64,000 nucleotides of DNA from Brevibacillus humidisoli (GTDB taxonomy: Bacteria > Bacillota > Bacilli > Brevibacillales > Brevibacillaceae): contig NZ_CP087263.1 in the NCBI RefSeq assembly GCF_020923435.1, positions 3,057,970-3,121,969 of the forward strand, read 5' to 3'. Made by a program: the position numbers and the translations under genes. Within the stretch, counting starts at the first letter, position 1, and each line of letters begins with the position of its first letter. Under the pieces are notes generated by a model. It ran no database searches and was not told the DNA's origin. It saw only the letters and a list, made by a program, of their open reading frames with translations. Below, one piece after another: positions 44,163 through 52,846 of the stretch.

Positions 44163-46655
44163 GTGTCTAAAGCCATTAGCCGTAACGATATAGAACTGCT
44201 TGCTCCTGCCGGCAACTGGGACTGCCTGAGGGCAGCGGTGGCCAATGGAGCGAACGCCGTCTACTTTGGCGTTGAAAAGTTTAATGCCCGCGCTCGCGCC
44301 GAAAACTTCCGGGTCGAAGAACTGCCGGAGATCATGTCTTTTCTCCATCTATACGGGGTAAAAGGTTTTCTCACCTTTAACATCCTCGTCTTCGAAAACG
44401 AAATGGACGAAAGTCGCCAACTGATCGAGGCCTGTATCGACGCTGGCGTAGACGCGGTGATCGTGCAGGATCTCGGACTGGTCAAGCTGATTCGCGACAT
44501 CTCACCCGACTTCCCGATCCATGGCTCCACACAGATGACGATCACTTCACCGGAAGCGGTAGAGTTCACCAAACCGTTTGGCTTGGAACGCGTCGTGCTG
44601 GGACGGGAGAACTCACTCAAGGAGATTCGAACGATCGGCGATAAGGCGAAGCTGCCCATGGAAGTATTCGTCCACGGCGCTTTATGCGTCTCGTACTCCG
44701 GGCAATGTCTCACCTCCGAGATGTGGGGCGGTCGCTCCGCCAACCGTGGAGAGTGTGCACAGGCCTGCAGACTGCCCTACGATCTGATTGTGGATGGCAC
44801 AAAGAAAGAGATGGGCAATGTCGCCTACCTGCTTTCTCCGAAAGATCTGGCCGCGATCGAGCTCGTGCCGGAACTGATCGAGGCCGGCGTCACTTCCTTC
44901 AAGATCGAAGGCAGGTTGAAATCTCCCGAGTATGTAGCCAATGTGGTCAGCAAGTACCGGGCAGCGATCGACCGCTACTTTTTCAGCGATCACCGTTCGC
45001 CGGATGAGACCGAGCTGCGCGAACTGCAGCAAAGCTTCTCGCGCGGGTTCACCCCTGGCTTTTTGCTGGGTACGAACAACAAAACACTGCTGGACGGAAC
45101 GTTTCCAAAAAGCCGGGGGGTTTATCTGGGGACAGTCAAGCAAGTGCTCAAGCAGGCAGTGCTGGTCGAACTGTGCGCACCACTGAAGCGCGGAGACGGG
45201 ATTGTCTTTGATGCCGGGGACCCGACACAACAGGAAGAAGGCGGCCGCGTCTACGATATCATCAAGCGCGGTCGCAAGGTAGAAGGAGAGGTCGCAGACG
45301 GCGTGTACGAAATCGTGATGGGACGGCGCGACGTCGATCTGCGGCGGGTCCACGCTGGGGATCGGGTATGGAAGACAAACGACCCCGAGTTGGACAAGAG
45401 GCTTCGCAAGTCCTTTGAAACCGAGAAGCCATACCATACCTTCCCGCTTTCTGTACATGTGTCGGGCCGGGCAGGGGAAGCTCTTGCAACAACTTGGGTG
45501 GACCGGTTGGCAAATCACGCGGTGACCGTTCACTCTGCAATGCCGCTGGAGGCGGCTCACAAGCGTCCTCTGGTTGTAGCCCTCCTGCATGAACAATTCA
45601 GCCGATTGGGCGGAACAGTATTCGAGTTGGCCCCACACGATCTCACCCTGCAACTGGAAGGCGAGGTGATCGTACCGGTCAGCGAATTGAACCGGATGCG
45701 GCGAGAGGCCGTCGAACAGCTAACCGTTCTGCGCCAACAGCCCCCGCGGTACCAAAAGCGAGTCATCGATCCGTACGCGGATGTGCCGCAGCCGACCAAA
45801 GGGAAGCAGCCGCAGTTGACCGCCTTGTGCCGTTCACTCGAACAGGTGGAAGCTGCTGCCCAAACGGATGTTGATATGCTGTACGCCGACTTTGAGTTTG
45901 TCAAACAGTATCCGCAGGCCGTCCAATTGGCCCATCGATACGGAAAGCGGATCGCGCTGGCTACGATGCGCATCCACATGCCGGACGAAAATGGAGTTCT
46001 GGCCCTGATCGCCAAAAGCAAACCGGATGCCATCCTCATCCGCAACACCGGGGCACTCTATTATTATCTGGCACGACAAGATGAGCATCCGATCCCGCTG
46101 ATCGGAGACTTTTCGCTCAACATTGCCAACCATAAGACCGTCAACCTGTTTTTAGAGACTGGTATGGAACGAGTAACGGCATCATACGACTTAAACATCC
46201 AGCAAATGATGGACCTCTTGGCCCATACCGATCCATCCCGGATGGAAGTGGTGATTCATCAGCACATGCCGATGTTTCACACCGAACACTGTGTCTATTG
46301 CACATTCCTAAGCGACGGTACCGACCACACCAACTGCGGAACACCTTGTGAGCAGTCGCGGATCTCGCTGCAGGATCGGGTCGGCTTCTCCCACCCGGTT
46401 CGAGTGGACACTGGCTGCCGCAACACCGTATACAATGCCATCGACCAGTCTGGTGCCGAATATCTGACAGAGTTTATCAAGTATGGAGTGGGCAGCTATC
46501 GGATTGAATTCCTAGAAGAAGAAGCTGATCGCGTACAGGAAGTGATTAGCCTGTACCGCCAGGCGATGCGCGGACAGGTAAGCGGCACCCATGTATGGCG
46601 GACGCTGAATGCGATCAACCAACTGGGCGTCACCCGCGGCCAATTAACCAAGTAA
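44163..46655 (+). CDS. U32-family peptidase / RlhA-like protein
   Basis: 830 residues from GTG 44163 (GGAGG upstream). N-terminal U32 domain: LLAPAGNWDCLRAAVANGAN, the signature EVFVHGALCVSYSGQCLTSE, then KDLAAIELVPELIEAGVTSF and KIEGRLKSPEYVA. A DUF3656-type middle follows, then a second U32-like half with Cys-rich HCVYCTFLSD and CGTPCEQSRISL. Such long proteins relate to E. coli YdcP/RlhA (23S rRNA C2501 hydroxylation) and probably bind an iron-sulfur cluster. Whether this one is a peptidase is doubtful. Confidence 0.88.
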   Translation: MSKAISRNDIELLAPAGNWDCLRAAVANGANAVYFGVEKFNARARAENFRVEELPEIMSFLHLYGVKGFLTFNILVFENEMDESRQLIEACIDAGVDAVIVQDLGLVKLIRDISPDFPIHGSTQMTITSPEAVEFTKPFGLERVVLGRENSLKEIRTIGDKAKLPMEVFVHGALCVSYSGQCLTSEMWGGRSANRGECAQACRLPYDLIVDGTKKEMGNVAYLLSPKDLAAIELVPELIEAGVTSFKIEGRLKSPEYVANVVSKYRAAIDRYFFSDHRSPDETELRELQQSFSRGFTPGFLLGTNNKTLLDGTFPKSRGVYLGTVKQVLKQAVLVELCAPLKRGDGIVFDAGDPTQQEEGGRVYDIIKRGRKVEGEVADGVYEIVMGRRDVDLRRVHAGDRVWKTNDPELDKRLRKSFETEKPYHTFPLSVHVSGRAGEALATTWVDRLANHAVTVHSAMPLEAAHKRPLVVALLHEQFSRLGGTVFELAPHDLTLQLEGEVIVPVSELNRMRREAVEQLTVLRQQPPRYQKRVIDPYADVPQPTKGKQPQLTALCRSLEQVEAAAQTDVDMLYADFEFVKQYPQAVQLAHRYGKRIALATMRIHMPDENGVLALIAKSKPDAILIRNTGALYYYLARQDEHPIPLIGDFSLNIANHKTVNLFLETGMERVTASYDLNIQQMMDLLAHTDPSRMEVVIHQHMPMFHTEHCVYCTFLSDGTDHTNCGTPCEQSRISLQDRVGFSHPVRVDTGCRNTVYNAIDQSGAEYLTEFIKYGVGSYRIEFLEEEADRVQEVISLYRQAMRGQVSGTHVWRTLNAINQLGVTRGQLTK

Positions 46656-46671
46656 AGGGGGAATCTGTGCA

Positions 46672-46902
46672 ATGGCTGATCTGAAAGAAGCCACCCAGGA
46701 AAACCTGCGTTTTGTACTGGAAGGGATCAAAGGAAAACTAAACATGGTCAATGCATCTGTGATGCGGCCGGAAGACTTTGACCTCTCCAGCTATGAAGAT
46801 CTATTGTACCTGTACAATATGGTGCAGAAAAAACAATCGTTCAGCATTAATGAAATGACAGCGATCGTCGAAGAGCTGGGCAGCATGAGAAAGCAATCGT
46901 AA
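46672..46902 (+). CDS. DUF1128-family protein (YfkK-like)
   Basis: 76 residues, all helical: NLRFVLEGIKGKLNMVNASV, then MRPEDFDLSSYEDLLYLYNM. This is the complete small DUF1128 family of Bacillota, whose function is unknown. It starts 16 bases after the U32 gene with AAAGGGGG upstream and shares its terminator. Confidence 0.9.
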   Translation: MADLKEATQENLRFVLEGIKGKLNMVNASVMRPEDFDLSSYEDLLYLYNMVQKKQSFSINEMTAIVEELGSMRKQS

Positions 46903-46911
46903 AAGGATTGT

Positions 46912-46947
46912 AAGCGCCGGACCGCTATGGTTCGGCGCTTTTCTCTC
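46912..46947 (+). terminator. Terminator after the DUF1128 gene
   Basis: AAGCGCCGGACC pairs with GGTTCGGCGCTT (one G-U), followed by TTCTCTCTTT. Confidence 0.85.
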
Positions 46948-47177
46948 TTTCTTCATCCAAACATTTTGTCTTCTATAGAGAAAAAAATAAAAATCGTCCT
47001 GGCCGCGTAAGGAATCGCTCGTTTTTTTTCGTCTATCTCCCAGTAACGTCAAGGAGGGGCACATGGATAAATCAGGAAAAAGATCTGTTTGAATATCCTT
47101 GGTGAGATCAAAGTTGAACAAAAGAGATTCTATCGGCTAGAAGAAGGACAGGACACGCACCGTATCAAAAATTTGTG

Positions 47178-47310
47178 GCCAAAGGTGCAGCTATTTGGAT
47201 CGGACTGTAGATAGAGAGATTTCCGTGCGGTACATGGAAGGAGTTTGTGATAAGAGATCCAGATGGATATGTGATCGGATTCGGGCCAGCTCAAAAGCGG
47301 AGATGCCTAT
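47178..47310 (+). pseudogene. Glyoxalase/VOC-family remnant
   Basis: One frame reads AKGAAIWIGL, a stop, then IERFPCGTWKEFVIRDPDGY and VIGFGPAQ. The EFVIRDPDGYVIGFG end is the characteristic last strand of vicinal-oxygen-chelate (glyoxalase/bleomycin-resistance) proteins. The internal stop and missing 5' part mark it as decayed. The remaining 46948-47177 shows nothing else I can support. Confidence 0.5.
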
Positions 47311-47332
47311 ATCTCCATCTCCTCCCCCCATC

Positions 47333-47917
47333 TCAATCACAATCCCCATCTTCACACGGTACGACGGAAGAGATTTGAATGCGTTTCCACACCACATATC
47401 CATACAGGAGCGGGATGCCCAATACGCTGCTGAGCAGTACATTGGATGTGGCTGGCGTAACCGCCCACCCGAAAATCGCCTCCTGAAACGGAGTCTCAGA
47501 CACCATCACATCAAGCAGCGCCGCAAGCGTAAGTCCTGTATAGTTGCCGGCTGCTGCCAGCACAACAAACATCACCAGGTGCATGCCCAGCATCTGGCCC
47601 TGTCTAGGCTGATATCCGGGAACGACATACAGCAGCCCGGTAATAAAACCGATGATGCCGTTGGCGACACTCCAGTGCCACCAGATATCCTGAAGAAGCA
47701 GATCCACTCCCATATTCCCCAGAAAGCCGACGAAAAAACCGGTTACCGGCCCAAATATTGCAGCAGTAACGGCCAATATCGCGATAGCAGGTCGAAAGTG
47801 GGCAGTATCTCCTACTTCGATGCCTGCTGTTGCATAAGACAGAAAGGCATACAAGACGGATGCGGCTGTAATGACCAACCACCTGTATCGCCAATCGACA
47901 CGTCGCTCGTTGAACAC
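47333..47917 (-). CDS. ECF transporter S component
   Basis: 194 residues, about five or six helices, with GDTAHFRPAIAILAVTAAIF and GPVTGFFVGFLGNMGVDLLL, the substrate-binding core of energy-coupling-factor S proteins. A GTG start follows GGAGGG. The energising EcfAAT module is not in the window, so it probably shares one encoded elsewhere. No riboswitch was recognised upstream, so the vitamin is unknown. The C-terminal CEDGDCD tail is unusual. Confidence 0.8.
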   Translation of the reverse strand: MFNERRVDWRYRWLVITAASVLYAFLSYATAGIEVGDTAHFRPAIAILAVTAAIFGPVTGFFVGFLGNMGVDLLLQDIWWHWSVANGIIGFITGLLYVVPGYQPRQGQMLGMHLVMFVVLAAAGNYTGLTLAALLDVMVSETPFQEAIFGWAVTPATSNVLLSSVLGIPLLYGYVVWKRIQISSVVPCEDGDCD

Positions 47918-48074
47918 AAGATTCCCTCCTGTTCGGACTAGCTACCAGTATATTCCCAAAACCAGTACAGATCAAACTACTGCAAACCATTTTACCATTC
48001 TGAAACTTTTCCCTGTGGTTGTTCGTAGTCTCTATAGTAAACAATAAACCGAGTACGGATAAGGAGGAACACGA

Positions 48075-48392
48075 ATGATCATAACGACTACCAGCACACT
48101 GCAAGGAAAAGAGATCGTGGAGTACTACGGCGTGGTTAGCGGAGAGGTAATCATGGGGGCCAATGTGGTACGTGATTTTCTCGCCGGTATCACAGATATT
48201 ATCGGAGGACGCAGCGGAGCATACGAAAGCAAGCTGAATGAAGGGCGGGAACTGGCCCTTCAGGAGATGTCCGAGAAAGCCAGACGACTCGGGGCCAATG
48301 CCGTCATCGGAGTCGATCTCGATTTCGAAACACTGCGCGAAGGCATGATGATTGTCGTCGCTACGGGAACGGCGGTTCGAGTCAAGGAGTAA
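48075..48392 (+). CDS. YbjQ-family protein
   Basis: 105 residues: [20 protein letters not shown], then [20 protein letters not shown] and [19 protein letters not shown]. This is the complete YbjQ/DUF74 family, pentameric proteins of unknown function annotated as heavy-metal-binding-like. AAGGAGG before the ATG; its own stem-loop terminator follows. Confidence 0.93.
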   Translation: MIITTTSTLQGKEIVEYYGVVSGEVIMGANVVRDFLAGITDIIGGRSGAYESKLNEGRELALQEMSEKARRLGANAVIGVDLDFETLREGMMIVVATGTAVRVKE

Positions 48393-48407
48393 TCGTCAAC
48401 GAGCAGG

Positions 48408-48435
48408 CTCCCTCTTTTCCTAGAGGGAGTTCGTT
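48408..48435 (+). terminator. Terminator of the ybjQ-like gene
   Basis: CTCCCTC and GAGGGAG form a 7-bp stem followed by TTCGTTCGTTG; moderate strength. Confidence 0.6.
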
Positions 48436-48456
48436 CGTTGTAAATACCGGTAATGT

Positions 48457-48485
48457 TTGACAAGCTTTTTTTGTTACAGTATAAT
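48457..48485 (+). promoter_or_regulatory. Consensus promoter of the methionine uptake operon
   Basis: TTGACA (48457-48462), 17 bases, TATAAT (48480-48485): a perfect sigma-A promoter about 43 bases before the S-box. Confidence 0.92.
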
Positions 48486-48527
48486 CCAACTAATCAGATA
48501 GGAATTCTGACCAACCATATAACGAAA

Positions 48528-48634
48528 ATCTCTTATGAAGAGAGGTGGAGGGACTTGGCCCAATGAAACCTCGGCAACCTAATTGTTTAATTGTGGTGCC
48601 AAATCCAGCGGAACTGCTCCGGGAGATAAGAGAG
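48528..48634 (+). promoter_or_regulatory. SAM-I (S-box) riboswitch
   Basis: P1 is TCTCTTAT (48529-48536) with ATAAGAGA (48626-48633). Inside are the conserved S-box blocks AGAGGTGGAGGGACTTGGCC, GAAACCTCGGCAACC and GGTGCCAAATCCAGCGG with the k-turn. Followed by an intrinsic terminator, so SAM would shut off the metQNI operon. Confidence 0.98.
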
Positions 48635-48666
48635 GAATGGTAGACCTGAATTGAATCTGGCTTCCA

Positions 48667-48691
48667 CCTCTTCCTTCGGAAGAGGTTTTTT
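48667..48691 (+). terminator. S-box-controlled terminator
   Basis: CCTCTTCC, loop TTC, GGAAGAGG, then six T. It lies 33 bases after the aptamer and about 110 before metQ. Confidence 0.92.
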
Positions 48692-48803
48692 CATGGAAAG
48701 GAGCGGATGACCCCCATCGATGTAATACTGTGGCACAAGAAAACGGAGTCCAGACTGATGCGCACATGTTCTGCACCATAGAAAAAAGGAGAGAAATCAA
48801 AAT

Positions 48804-49628
48804 ATGAAAAAGAGTTTATTAGCAGCTATCCTGCTCATAATGGCTACATTGGTTTCAGCATGCGGCGGCAAAGAAGAAGCGGCCCAAACAGGCGGACAAT
48901 CCGCCGAGCAGCAAGTGATCAAAGTAGGTGTGACCGGGGGACCGCATGAAGAGATTCTGAACAAGGTGAAAGAGGTAGCGAAAGCGGAAGGTTTGGAAGT
49001 AGAGGTCGTCGTATTCAACGACTACGTCCTGCCGAACCAGGCTCTTGACAAAGGAAACATTGACCTCAACAGTTTTCAGACGATTCCGTTTCTCGAAAAA
49101 TTTAACCAAGACCATAAAACCAACATCGTGGTAATCGGCAAAACTGTCACCTTCCCGATGGGGCTATACTCCACCAAGTATAAAAGCGTAGAGGAGATCC
49201 CTGAAGGGGGAATCGTCGGGATTCAAAATGATCCGACCAACCGTGCGCGAGCACTGCTGCTCTATCAGTCAGCCGGTCTGATCACATTAAAAGAGGGTGT
49301 CGGCGATCAGGCCACACCGCAAGATATCACCGATAATCCGAAAAACCTGGAGTTCAAGGAGCTGGAAGCACCGTTTCTCGCTCGCTCACTCAACAATCTT
49401 GATGCAGCCAGCATCAATACCAACTTCGCCATGGAAGCCGGGTACAATCCAACGAAAGATTCGATCTTTGCAGAAGGCGGAGACTCCCCCTATGTAAATG
49501 TTCTGGCTGTGAACGAATCAGAGAAGGAGAACCCTACCTACAAAAAACTGGTGGAAATCTACCGTTCCGAAGAAGTGAAGAAGTTTATCGAAGAACACTT
49601 TGCAGGAGCAGTGCTCCCCTCCTGGTAG
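48804..49628 (+). CDS. metQ: Methionine-binding lipoprotein MetQ
   Basis: 274 residues: lipoprotein signal ending VSACG, then KVGVTGGPHEEILNKVKEVA, the NlpA/MetQ family opening, and AASINTNFAMEAGYNPTKDS. Binds methionine (possibly both enantiomers) outside the membrane for MetNI. GGAGAG precedes the ATG. First gene under the S-box. Confidence 0.96.
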   Translation: MKKSLLAAILLIMATLVSACGGKEEAAQTGGQSAEQQVIKVGVTGGPHEEILNKVKEVAKAEGLEVEVVVFNDYVLPNQALDKGNIDLNSFQTIPFLEKFNQDHKTNIVVIGKTVTFPMGLYSTKYKSVEEIPEGGIVGIQNDPTNRARALLLYQSAGLITLKEGVGDQATPQDITDNPKNLEFKELEAPFLARSLNNLDAASINTNFAMEAGYNPTKDSIFAEGGDSPYVNVLAVNESEKENPTYKKLVEIYRSEEVKKFIEEHFAGAVLPSW

Positions 49629-49664
49629 GGAAACACATCTTTGAACAGCGAGGAGCCCCGATCC

Positions 49665-50702
49665 ATGATACAGCTTACCGATATACACAAGACGTACAGA
49701 GTTGGAAACAAGCAGATAGATGCGTTGAAAGGCGTCAGCGTACAAATCAAAAAAGGAGAAATTTTCGGCGTAATCGGCTTTAGCGGAGCAGGCAAGAGCA
49801 CCCTGCTCCGTACGATCAACTTGCTCGAAAAGCCTACCAGTGGAACAGTCGCCGTCAACGGCCGGGACATGCTGGCGCTAAAAGAGAAAGAGCTGCGCAA
49901 TGCCCGCAAAAAAATAGGCATCATCTTTCAACATTTCAACTTGCTCTCTTCCTACAACGTGTTTGACAACGTCGCCGAGATTTTGCGGATGAACCGCGTG
50001 CGCAAAGACGTGATCGATAAAAAGGTGGCCGATCTGCTGCGTCTCGTAGGGCTGGAGGACAAAGCCAACGCATATCCGGCACAGCTTTCTGGCGGGCAGA
50101 AACAACGCGTCGGCATCGCCCGAGCTCTCGCTATGGACCCCGAGATCCTGTTGTGCGATGAGGCAACCTCTGCTCTCGACCCACAGACGACCGATTCGAT
50201 TCTGGAGCTTCTGCTCGATATCAATCGAAGATTTAACTTGACGATTGTGCTGATCACCCATGAGATGCAGGTGATCAAAAAAATCTGCGATCGCGTAGCG
50301 ATCATGGAAAACGGTGTGATCATCGAGCAAGGCAGTGTGATCGATGTTTTTAGCAGTCCGAAGCAACAGACCACACGCAACTTCATCCGGACGATCTTTG
50401 ACGACGAAGTCCCGGCCGACATGATGGCCAAGATCAAGCATACCGGTCCCGCTGCCAAAGTGCTGCGAGTCGCCTTCCGCGGCGATGCGGCCTTGGACCC
50501 GGTGTTGGGAACGTTGACGGCTCGCTACCCGGTCACCACGAACCTGTTGTACGGCTCCATTACCTCCATCAAAGGTACAGCGCTGGGCATCCTGCTGCTG
50601 CATATATCCGGAGAGGAGAACGATGTGGAGGAAGCAATCGCTTACCTTCGCAAGTCCGTCTACAGTGTCGATCTAGTCCCGCAAGAGGAGGTGGCAGGAT
50701 GA
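49665..50702 (+). CDS. metN: Methionine ABC transporter ATP-binding protein MetN
   Basis: 345 residues. ATPase with GFSGAGKSTLLRTINLLEKP, signature LSGGQKQRVGIARAL, Walker B ILLCDEATSALDP and ITHEM. The last 80 residues are the NIL regulatory domain, through which methionine trans-inhibits transport. The ATG at 49665 (GGAG upstream) is chosen over a TTG at 49641. Overlaps metI by four bases. Confidence 0.95.
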   Translation: MIQLTDIHKTYRVGNKQIDALKGVSVQIKKGEIFGVIGFSGAGKSTLLRTINLLEKPTSGTVAVNGRDMLALKEKELRNARKKIGIIFQHFNLLSSYNVFDNVAEILRMNRVRKDVIDKKVADLLRLVGLEDKANAYPAQLSGGQKQRVGIARALAMDPEILLCDEATSALDPQTTDSILELLLDINRRFNLTIVLITHEMQVIKKICDRVAIMENGVIIEQGSVIDVFSSPKQQTTRNFIRTIFDDEVPADMMAKIKHTGPAAKVLRVAFRGDAALDPVLGTLTARYPVTTNLLYGSITSIKGTALGILLLHISGEENDVEEAIAYLRKSVYSVDLVPQEEVAG

Positions 50703-51364
50703 TCGAACGTCTGCAGGAAATGCTGCCCTTGTTCGGGCAATCGCTACAGGAAACAGTGATCATGGTGGGGATTTCGCTGTTTATCGCTACCTTGATCGGC
50801 ATCCCGCTGGGAGTGCTGCTGGTGATCACCCGGCCCGGCCATCTTGCGCCAAGCGCATTGATTTTCCATACCCTGAATACAATCATTAACGTGATTCGTT
50901 CGCTCCCGTTTATTATTTTAATGGTGGCGATCATTCCGTTTACAGAGTTGATCGTCGGCACGTCAATCGGTATCGAAGGGGCGATTGTCCCACTCATCGT
51001 CTATACCGCCCCATATATCTCCCGCTTGATGGAAACGGCACTGCTGGAGGTGGACCGCGGGGTGGTTGAGGCCTATCAGGCCATGGGTGCATCTCGCTCG
51101 CAGATCATCTTCCGCATCATGATTCGTGAAGCGAGACCTGGTATCGTCTTGTGTCTGACCATTGCCACCATCGGTTTGATCGGTGCAACCGCCATGGCGG
51201 GTGCGGTGGGTGCCGGCGGCTTGGGCGACCTTGCTTTGCGCTACGGGTATCAGCAGTGGGATATTGAGGTGATGATCGCCACGGTGATCATCCTGATCTG
51301 TCTCGTACAATTGATCCAATCATTGGGAAACTGGGCTGCCCGCAAGTTAAAAAAGAGCGCGTAA
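50699..51364 (+). CDS. metI: Methionine ABC transporter permease MetI
   Basis: 221 residues, five helices, with the coupling loop GVVEAYQAMGASRSQIIFRI and the GATAMAGAVGAGGLGDLALR stretch typical of MetI. ATGA overlap with metN and GAGGAGG upstream. Completes the importer. Confidence 0.96.
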   Translation: MIERLQEMLPLFGQSLQETVIMVGISLFIATLIGIPLGVLLVITRPGHLAPSALIFHTLNTIINVIRSLPFIILMVAIIPFTELIVGTSIGIEGAIVPLIVYTAPYISRLMETALLEVDRGVVEAYQAMGASRSQIIFRIMIREARPGIVLCLTIATIGLIGATAMAGAVGAGGLGDLALRYGYQQWDIEVMIATVIILICLVQLIQSLGNWAARKLKKSA

Positions 51365-51394
51365 TCCTGTTATCGCGCACGGGAGGCATACAAC

Positions 51395-52774
51395 ATGAGG
51401 CTAAATCAAGCCAGTCTGCTTCGCGACATCAGACGCTTGACCGCAGACGAACGGGCGACAGAGACCGAATCGATCCTGCTGCAGCACAGCAAGGACGAAT
51501 CGCATCACAACCCTGTACTGCCTGATATCGTGGTCTTTCCCGTCTCAACAAAAGAGGTGTCCGCCATCCTCCAATACGCCACCGAACACCACATCCCTGT
51601 GGTTCCCTTTGGAGCAGGCTCCAGCCTGGAAGGGCACTGCGTCCCGCTCAAGGGCGGCATCTCGATCGACTTCCAATACATGAACGAGATTCTGGAGATT
51701 CGTCCCGAAGATTTTCTTGTCCGCGTACAGCCTGGAGTGACCCGCACTCAGCTAAACCAGGCGTTAAAGAAATACGGACTGTTTTTTCCCGTTGATCCAG
51801 GTGCTGCTGCAACCCTCGGCGGAATGGCAGCAACCAACGCCAGCGGAACGACTAGCGTCCGCTATGGGATCATGCGCGACCAGGTTCGTGACTTGGAAGT
51901 GGTCCTGGCCGACGGCAGCGTGATTCACACTGGTGGATTGGCCGCAAAATCCTCTTCCGGCTACCACTTAACCAGTCTGTTTGTCGGTTCGGAAGGGACG
52001 CTGGGGGTGTTTACCGAGATTACGCTGCGCGTGTACGGCATCCCGGAAGCGATCGTCGCAGGAAGAGCGGCGTTTCCAACAGTACAAGCGGCGGTAGACG
52101 GGGCGATTTCGCTGCTGTCTGCCGGCATCTCGGTTGCCCGGGTGGAACTAGTCGACAGTCATTCCATTCGACAAGTGAACAAACACAGTGAGACGAACTA
52201 TCCTGAACAGCCTACCTTGTTTTTGGAGTTCCACGGCAGCGAGATGTCAATCAAGCACGATGTGACATTTGCGCGGGAGTTGCTTGAGGCAAACGGCTGC
52301 GAAGAGTTTTTGGTGGAATCCGATTCACAGCAGCGCGCCAAGCTGTGGGAAGCCCGCCACAATCTGGCCTACGCCTATAAACACGGCAATCCGGGCAAGG
52401 AGATGATGTTGACTGATGTCTGCCTACCTCTCTCCCAATTAAGTGAGGCGATTGTATACGCCAGAGAGATAATCGAGGCGACAGGCCTTGTCGGAGGCGT
52501 ACTTGGCCATGTCGGAGATGGGAACTTCCACTCTGTCCTGATGTTTGACACACAGAATCCGGACGAAGTGGCCAAAGTGAAAGAGGTAAACGAAAAGATC
52601 GTCGAATACGCCCTGGCAAAAGGGGGCACTTGCACGGGAGAGCATGGGATTGGCATCGGCAAGATCAAGTACCTGAAACGAGAGCACGCAGATACCCTGC
52701 CGCTCATGAAGATGATCAAGCACCAACTGGACCCTCATCTCATCTTAAATCCGGGCAAAATCCTGGAGATGTAG
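51395..52774 (+). CDS. FAD-linked 2-hydroxyacid dehydrogenase/oxidase (GlcD type)
   Basis: 459 residues. FAD-binding PCMH domain with VPFGAGSSLEGHCVPLKGGI, GVTRTQLNQALKKYG and SGTTSVRYGIMRDQVRDLEV, and the C-terminal cap ending CTGEHGIGIGKIKYLKREHA. The family oxidises D-lactate, glycolate and other D-2-hydroxyacids. GGGAGG precedes the ATG 30 bases after metI with no terminator between, so it should be in the S-box operon. Its substrate may therefore relate to methionine (inference). Confidence 0.9.
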   Translation: MRLNQASLLRDIRRLTADERATETESILLQHSKDESHHNPVLPDIVVFPVSTKEVSAILQYATEHHIPVVPFGAGSSLEGHCVPLKGGISIDFQYMNEILEIRPEDFLVRVQPGVTRTQLNQALKKYGLFFPVDPGAAATLGGMAATNASGTTSVRYGIMRDQVRDLEVVLADGSVIHTGGLAAKSSSGYHLTSLFVGSEGTLGVFTEITLRVYGIPEAIVAGRAAFPTVQAAVDGAISLLSAGISVARVELVDSHSIRQVNKHSETNYPEQPTLFLEFHGSEMSIKHDVTFARELLEANGCEEFLVESDSQQRAKLWEARHNLAYAYKHGNPGKEMMLTDVCLPLSQLSEAIVYAREIIEATGLVGGVLGHVGDGNFHSVLMFDTQNPDEVAKVKEVNEKIVEYALAKGGTCTGEHGIGIGKIKYLKREHADTLPLMKMIKHQLDPHLILNPGKILEM

Positions 52775-52801
52775 CATTCGCACAGCTGTTTTTCACGCAC
52801 A

Positions 52802-52831
52802 ACGAGGCCGGGGATCACTCCCCGGCCTCGT
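52802..52831. terminator. Terminator between the oxidase gene and cimA
   Basis: ACGAGGCCGGGG and CCCCGGCCTCGT, a perfect 12-bp GC-rich stem with a six-base loop between convergent genes. Weak U tract on both sides. Confidence 0.75.
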
Positions 52832-52846
52832 ACTATCGCTTCATCT

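Noticed and set aside
44682-45653. 323-codon open frame on the minus strand
   Set aside because: It lies entirely antisense to the U32-family gene, whose motifs are intact. The translation is Cys/His/Gln-rich with no recognisable family, as expected from a GC-rich shadow frame.
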